A stretch of 9,778 nt of DNA from Alphaproteobacteria bacterium (GTDB lineage: Bacteria > Pseudomonadota > Alphaproteobacteria > Sphingomonadales > Sphingomonadaceae), in assembly GCA_018970965.1 (NCBI GenBank), contig JAGWVG010000045.1, forward strand, positions 1 through 9,778, in the 5' to 3' direction. Below are positions 6,402-9,778 of the stretch, in pieces. The position numbers were made by a program, and so were the translations under genes. A model generated the notes under the pieces. That model saw nothing but the letters and a program-made list of their open reading frames with translations. It made no database searches and was not told the DNA's origin. Position 1 is the stretch's first letter. Each line of letters starts with the position of its first letter.

Positions 6402-7433
6402 ATGCAGCCCCATATTACCAACAAGATTCTGGCGCATTATGACGCGCATGCGCGTCTGTTGCCGTGGCGCAGCCCACCGGGGACACCCGCCCCTGACCCT
6501 TATCGCGTTTGGCTGTCTGAGGTCATGCTGCAGCAAACCACTGTTGCAGCAGTCAAAGACTATTTTGCGCACTTCACCACGCGCTGGCCCAGTGTCGATG
6601 CCTTGGCGGCTGCCGAGGATGCCGATGTTATGGCTGCTTGGGCGGGGCTGGGCTATTATGCACGGGCGCGCAATCTTTTGGCGTGCGCGCGCGTGGTGGC
6701 GCGCGACTTGGGCGGGCGCTTTCCAGAGGAAGAGAGCGATCTTCGAAAATTGCCTGGCATTGGCCCTTATACTGCGGCTGCCATTGCGGCGATTGCGTTT
6801 GGAAAGCCAGCAGCCGTGATGGATGGAAATGTGGAGCGCGTCGTTGCGCGTCTCTATGCCATTGCCACGCCCTTGCCTGCGGCCAAGCCAGAAATTTACG
6901 CACAGGTCGCGCATCTGACTCCACCAGATCGTCCGGGCGATTTTGCGCAGGCGATGATGGATTTGGGTGCTACAATCTGCACCCCCCGCAAGCCGGCGTG
7001 CGGTATTTGTCCGGTCGCCGATGCGTGCCAGGGCCGGTTGGTGGCAGACCATTTTCCCGTAAAGGCCGCCAAGACATTGAAACCCCATCGACAGGGCCGC
7101 GCATGGTGGTTGCAAGCGCAGGACCATGTTTTTCTGATCCGCCGCCCCGAAAAAGGTTTGCTGGGGGGGATGCGCGCTTTGCCCAGCTGCAGCTGGCAGG
7201 GGGATGGCGAAACCCCTCCGGTTGATGGGGCTTGGCAGTCTTTGGGTGATGTGGGCCATGTCTTCACTCATTTTCGGCTCACGCTCGGCATTTATGGCCT
7301 GTGTTTGGTCGATCGACCCCAAATGGCGCTTTTAGGCGAGTGGTGGCCAATTGACCGGCTGGCCGAAGCGGGATTACCAACAGTGTTTAACAAGGCCGCT
7401 CAGGCCGCCCAAAAGGGGATGAGGATCAAATGA
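6402..7433 (+). CDS. mutY: A/G-specific adenine DNA glycosylase MutY
   Basis: MutY removes adenine mispaired with 8-oxoguanine, preventing G:C to T:A mutations. From this start the protein has 343 residues. The catalytic domain shows LPW, SEVMLQQT with Glu40, the helix-hairpin-helix LPGIGPYTA at 117-125 and VMDGNVERV with Asp141. Glu40 and Asp141 align with E. coli Glu37 and Asp138. The [4Fe-4S] ligands are Cys193, 200, 203 and 209 in the C-x6-C-x2-C-x5-C pattern. The C-terminal 8-oxoG-reading, Nudix-like domain contains HVFTHFRL near 287-294, with Thr where E. coli has the Ser of its FSH loop. No start has a clear ribosome site. The ATG at 6402 gives the N-terminal length closest to known MutY; the in-frame ATGs at 6363, 6375 and 6390 are alternatives. 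The stop overlaps the next start as ATGA. Confidence 0.95.
   Translation: MQPHITNKILAHYDAHARLLPWRSPPGTPAPDPYRVWLSEVMLQQTTVAAVKDYFAHFTTRWPSVDALAAAEDADVMAAWAGLGYYARARNLLACARVVARDLGGRFPEEESDLRKLPGIGPYTAAAIAAIAFGKPAAVMDGNVERVVARLYAIATPLPAAKPEIYAQVAHLTPPDRPGDFAQAMMDLGATICTPRKPACGICPVADACQGRLVADHFPVKAAKTLKPHRQGRAWWLQAQDHVFLIRRPEKGLLGGMRALPSCSWQGDGETPPVDGAWQSLGDVGHVFTHFRLTLGIYGLCLVDRPQMALLGEWWPIDRLAEAGLPTVFNKAAQAAQKGMRIK
6441..6456. repeat. Perfect 16-base palindrome inside the start of mutY
   Basis: GACGCGCATGCGCGTC is its own reverse complement over all 16 bases. It lies 77 bases upstream of the DUF721 start and about 40 bases into mutY, which is where an operator for the minus operon could sit. 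It also encodes DAHAR of MutY, and GC-rich coding DNA can produce such a run by chance, so function is uncertain. Confidence 0.35.
7421..7425 (+). promoter_or_regulatory. Ribosome binding site of the serine hydrolase gene
   Basis: GAGGA lies within the last codons of mutY, a few bases ahead of the ATG at 7430. It supports that start and the ATGA overlap with mutY. Confidence 0.55.
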
Positions 7434-8698
7434 CACTCGCACTTAATCGCCGCCATTTTTTGGGCGGATCGGCTGTTGCCGCAGGACTTGCGACTTTGCC
7501 CGCGCGTCTCTTGGCGGCGCAAAGCCCCGAGGCTTGGGCTGCGGCCCAGCAAAGTTTGCAAAGCTTTGTCGATAGTAAATATGTCCCGGGCGTTGTGGGC
7601 CTGATTGGCCGCGGCACCGAGGCCGCACATGTGTTAAAGGCCGGCACCTTGGCCTTCGACACCGCAACGCCGGTGGATGAGAATAGCCTCTTTCGTTGTT
7701 ATTCGATGACCAAGCCCATCACGGGCATGGCGGCCATGATGCTGATCGAAGAAGGCAAGCTGAAGCTCGACCAGAATATTGCAGATTTTCTGCCCGGCTT
7801 TGCCAAGCCGCGCGTCTTGACCGAACCAGATACCAGCCTCGCCAGCCGCCCGGCGGCGCGGCCGATTACTGTGCGCAATTTGCTGACGCACACGGCCGGG
7901 TTGGGCTATACCATTGTGACCAAAGGGCCGCTGCTGCAGGCTTATGTTGAGCTGGGGCTGACGCCTGCAGCCGTTTCGCGCAAACAATTGCCGGGCCAAC
8001 CTCCGGTCACCACGGCGCCGAGCTTGGCTGAATTTGCCAATCGTTTGGCGACGCTGCCGCTGATTGCTGATCCGGGCACGGTGTGGAGCTATTCTGTCAG
8101 CTTGGATTTGATGGGTCGCATTATTGAACTGGCCAGCGGTAAGCCCTTTGATGTGTTTTTGCGCGACCGGATTTTTGCGCCTTTGGGCATGACCAGCAGC
8201 TATTTCCAAGTCCCGCAAAGCGAAGCAAAGCGCCTGACGACCAATTATTTTGGCGCGTCTTTTGGCGCCTTCCCAATTGATCCGGGCAATGACAGCGTGT
8301 TTTTTGACAAGCCCGCTTTCCCCTTTGGTGGGGCAGGGCTTGTCAGCAGCCCGCGCGATTATGATCGCTTCTTGGCTATGCTGATGGGCGAAGGCGCGCT
8401 GGGCGATGTCCGCATTATGAAGCGCGAGACGGCGCAATTGGCCATGTCCAATTTGGTGCCGCAGGGCGCGCGGATGGAAAGTTTTGTTAAGGGACAGGGC
8501 TTTGGCGCTGGCGGTCGCGTGACCATTGGCCCGCGCGATACGGGAGAAGGGATCGGCACCTTTGGCTGGGGCGGTGCCGCCTCAACCATTGGTTGGGTGG
8601 ACCGCACACGCGGCATCCGCGCCTCGGGTTGGTCGCAGATTATGACCATGGGGGATCAGCCCTTCACAACGGGCTTTGGCAAATCGGTGTACGCATAA
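7430..8698 (+). CDS. Serine hydrolase, beta-lactamase/penicillin-binding-protein-like fold (class C/esterase type), Tat signal
   Basis: The protein has 422 residues. It begins MTLALNRRHFLGGSAVAAG, a twin-arginine motif (NRRHFL) followed by a hydrophobic stretch and a cleavage site near LLAA at 30, so it is probably exported folded to the periplasm. The catalytic domain has the S92-M-T-K95 acylation motif, the helix SLFRCYSMTKPITGMAAMMLIEEGKL, the LLTHTAGLGY block (151-160) typical of class C-like serine hydrolases, and YSVSLDLMGRIIE with Tyr221 as the likely second-motif base. WGGA near 380 occupies the position of the third motif. The Tyr motif is YSV, not the Tyr-Ala-Asn of true AmpC, so an esterase, transesterase or peptidase of the EstB type is more likely than a cephalosporinase. 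The substrate is unknown. It overlaps mutY (ATGA) and nudC (TAATG). Confidence 0.88.
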   Translation: MTLALNRRHFLGGSAVAAGLATLPARLLAAQSPEAWAAAQQSLQSFVDSKYVPGVVGLIGRGTEAAHVLKAGTLAFDTATPVDENSLFRCYSMTKPITGMAAMMLIEEGKLKLDQNIADFLPGFAKPRVLTEPDTSLASRPAARPITVRNLLTHTAGLGYTIVTKGPLLQAYVELGLTPAAVSRKQLPGQPPVTTAPSLAEFANRLATLPLIADPGTVWSYSVSLDLMGRIIELASGKPFDVFLRDRIFAPLGMTSSYFQVPQSEAKRLTTNYFGASFGAFPIDPGNDSVFFDKPAFPFGGAGLVSSPRDYDRFLAMLMGEGALGDVRIMKRETAQLAMSNLVPQGARMESFVKGQGFGAGGRVTIGPRDTGEGIGTFGWGGAASTIGWVDRTRGIRASGWSQIMTMGDQPFTTGFGKSVYA

Positions 8699-9567
8699 TG
8701 GCCCCGGGTTTTACAGGCTCACCGCTTGATCGGGTTGATCATCTGCGCACCGATGTTGAGGCCTTTACGGCCTTGCTTAATGATTGGCGCGGGCGCGTGC
8801 TGGGCTTGGAAGGGCTTGACCCTATGGTCTCGCCCGAAGGCCGGCTGGTTTGGAAAAGCATGGCGGATGTGTCGCTTGAGGTTGAGCTGATCTTGCTTGG
8901 CCTTCATGAAGATAAGCCACATTTTGTGCCGCTGACCGATGCCAAAGGTGGCCCGCCCAGATCGCCCGCCGTGTGGCGTGCATTGGCGACAATGCCGGCA
9001 GAAGATGCCGCTATTTATGGCACAGCGCGCAGTTTGATTGATTGGCATAATGGCCATCGTTATTGCGGGGCATGTGGCAGCACGACCAAAATATTTCGGG
9101 CCGGTTGGGGGCGCAAATGCGAGGGGTGCCATAAAGAACATTTCCCGCGGACAGACCCGGTGGTCATCATGTTGGCCGAATATCAGGGCAAAGTTCTGGT
9201 CGGTCGGCAATCCGCATGGCCGCAGGGCAATTATTCGGCTTTGGCTGGCTTTTTAGAGCCGGGTGAAAGCGTGGAAGAAGCTGTGCGGCGCGAGATTTTT
9301 GAAGAAGCGGGCATCCGCTGCGGCGCGGTGCGTTATGTCACCAGCCAGCCTTGGCCCTTTGGTGGATCACAACTGATGATGGCCTGCGTTGCCGAGGCGC
9401 TTGACGATCAGCTCAGCATTGACACCAAAGAGCTGGAAGATGCGCGCTGGGTAACAAAAGAAGAGGTGCAAGCCGCGCTGAGCGATGCGCCTGGCAAAAG
9501 CTTTAACGCGCCACCACCTTTTGCGATTGCCCACACCTTATTCCGCCGTTGGGTGGCAGAAATTTGA
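8698..9567 (+). CDS. nudC: NADH pyrophosphatase / NAD-capped RNA hydrolase NudC
   Basis: The protein has 289 residues. NudC cleaves the pyrophosphate of NAD(H) to NMN(H) and AMP, and removes NAD caps from RNA 5' ends. An N-terminal NUDIX-like domain (about 20-110) is followed by a zinc ribbon with Cys123, 126, 141 and 144. The catalytic domain contains the full Nudix box, Gly184 through GFLEPGESVEEAVRREIFEEAGI. Ten residues after the box comes the NudC-specific block SQPWPFGGS (216-224). The family consensus is SQPWPFPxS, so one Pro is replaced by Gly. The protein is about 30 residues longer than E. coli NudC, mainly in the N-terminal part. The start at 8698 overlaps the hydrolase stop as TAATG, with no strong ribosome site, which suggests coupled translation. 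It is the last gene of the operon and converges on the prephenate dehydratase gene. Confidence 0.95.
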   Translation: MAPGFTGSPLDRVDHLRTDVEAFTALLNDWRGRVLGLEGLDPMVSPEGRLVWKSMADVSLEVELILLGLHEDKPHFVPLTDAKGGPPRSPAVWRALATMPAEDAAIYGTARSLIDWHNGHRYCGACGSTTKIFRAGWGRKCEGCHKEHFPRTDPVVIMLAEYQGKVLVGRQSAWPQGNYSALAGFLEPGESVEEAVRREIFEEAGIRCGAVRYVTSQPWPFGGSQLMMACVAEALDDQLSIDTKELEDARWVTKEEVQAALSDAPGKSFNAPPPFAIAHTLFRRWVAEI

Positions 9568-9573
9568 TGTGCG

Positions 9574-9603
9574 CCTATCCGCGGGGACGGGCCTGCGGAT
9601 AGG
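9574..9603 (+). terminator. Hairpin at the convergent nudC / prephenate dehydratase junction
   Basis: CCTATCCGC at 9574-9582 pairs perfectly with GCGGATAGG at 9595-9603. In the plus-strand RNA the stem extends inward by a G-U pair and two G-C pairs to 12 base pairs, leaving a six-base loop. It begins 7 bases after the nudC stop and overlaps the last codons and TAG of the opposing gene. The following bases, TTCCTAAAAG, are only a weak U-tract, so it may act as a partial terminator or an mRNA 3'-end stabiliser. On the minus strand the G-U pair becomes a mismatch, so it better suits the nudC transcript. Confidence 0.5.
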
Positions 9604-9778
9604 TTCCTAAAAGACGCAAGGAGCGTGAATAAAAGCTTAATTCTTCCAGCGCGCGGGCAACGGCCGGGTCATCGGGATGGCCCACAATATCAGCAAAAAA
9701 TGTTGTGGCCGCAAAGCTTGCTCCGCGCTGATAGCTTTCAAGCTTCGTCATATTGACGCCATTGGTCGCAAAGCCGCC
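9575..9778 (-). CDS. pheA: Prephenate dehydratase, C-terminal end of the ACT regulatory domain (partial)
   Basis: The minus strand is open from the right edge to a TAG at 9577-9575, giving the last 67 residues. FATNGVNMTKLESYQ followed by FAATTFFADIVGHPDDPAVARALEELSFYSRSLRLLGTYP is the second half of the ACT domain of prephenate dehydratase, which converts prephenate to phenylpyruvate in phenylalanine synthesis and is feedback-inhibited by phenylalanine bound at the ACT domain. The motif reads ESYQ where the classical form is ESRP, which I recall as common in alphaproteobacterial versions. The catalytic domain lies beyond the window. Whether the full protein is monofunctional or fused to chorismate mutase cannot be seen. 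It converges on nudC with a 7-base gap. Confidence 0.92.
   Translation of the reverse strand, partial: GGFATNGVNMTKLESYQRGASFAATTFFADIVGHPDDPAVARALEELSFYSRSLRLLGTYPQARPRG

Noticed and set aside
6425..6429. GANTC site (CcrM methylation motif) near the divergent starts
   Set aside because: GANTC sites occur at several other places in the window, such as near 5942, 6061 and 6174. One copy near a start is expected by chance and gives no evidence of cell-cycle control.
6330..7322. 330-residue minus-strand open frame antisense to mutY
   Set aside because: No recognisable motif, Arg/Gln/His-rich composition and complete overlap with a certain mutY gene mark it as a shadow frame.
7634..8437. 267-residue minus-strand open frame antisense to the serine hydrolase
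   Set aside because: It has the composition of reversed coding sequence and no supporting motif or start context.

Overview
The window looks like chromosomal housekeeping DNA from an alphaproteobacterium, most likely of the order Sphingomonadales. That placement rests on protein style, alphaproteobacterial-type gene order and GC-rich codon use recalled from memory, not on a search. I found no CRISPR array, insertion sequence, prophage, toxin-antitoxin module, tRNA or rRNA, and nothing I would call a new biological system. The most unusual points are the make-up of the smc operon, its tandem DsbA-like pair, and the head-to-head start of the two main operons.

Layout. Bases 1-254 (+) hold the C-terminal end of an enoyl-CoA hydratase/isomerase-type protein. 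It converges, with a 4-base gap, on a five-gene minus-strand operon running from 6364 down to 259. In transcription order this operon is a DUF721/DciA-like protein, a secreted DsbA-like thiol oxidoreductase, a DsbA-like lipoprotein, the chromosome-condensation ATPase SMC, and a DJ-1/PfpI-family protein resembling isonitrile hydratase. Bases 6365-6401 are a very short divergent region. From there a three-gene plus-strand operon runs out to 9567: mutY (A:8-oxoG adenine glycosylase), a Tat-exported-looking serine hydrolase of the beta-lactamase/esterase fold, and nudC (NADH/NAD-cap pyrophosphatase). It converges, with a 7-base gap, on the 3' end of a minus-strand prephenate dehydratase gene (9575 to beyond 9778). 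A strong hairpin sits at that junction.

Packing is extremely tight. Non-coding DNA totals about 70 bases, and the longest gap is about 37 bases. Four junctions overlap as TAATG or ATGA, and two others carry a ribosome binding site that begins inside the preceding stop codon (TAAAGG). Within each operon the genes are therefore probably co-transcribed and translationally coupled.

Functionally, the minus operon joins replication (a DciA-like helicase partner) and chromosome organisation (SMC) to two envelope disulfide enzymes. The plus operon joins oxidative-DNA-damage repair (MutY) to nucleotide or cap hydrolysis (NudC), with an unrelated exported hydrolase between them. These links are context only; no shared pathway can be shown from the sequence.
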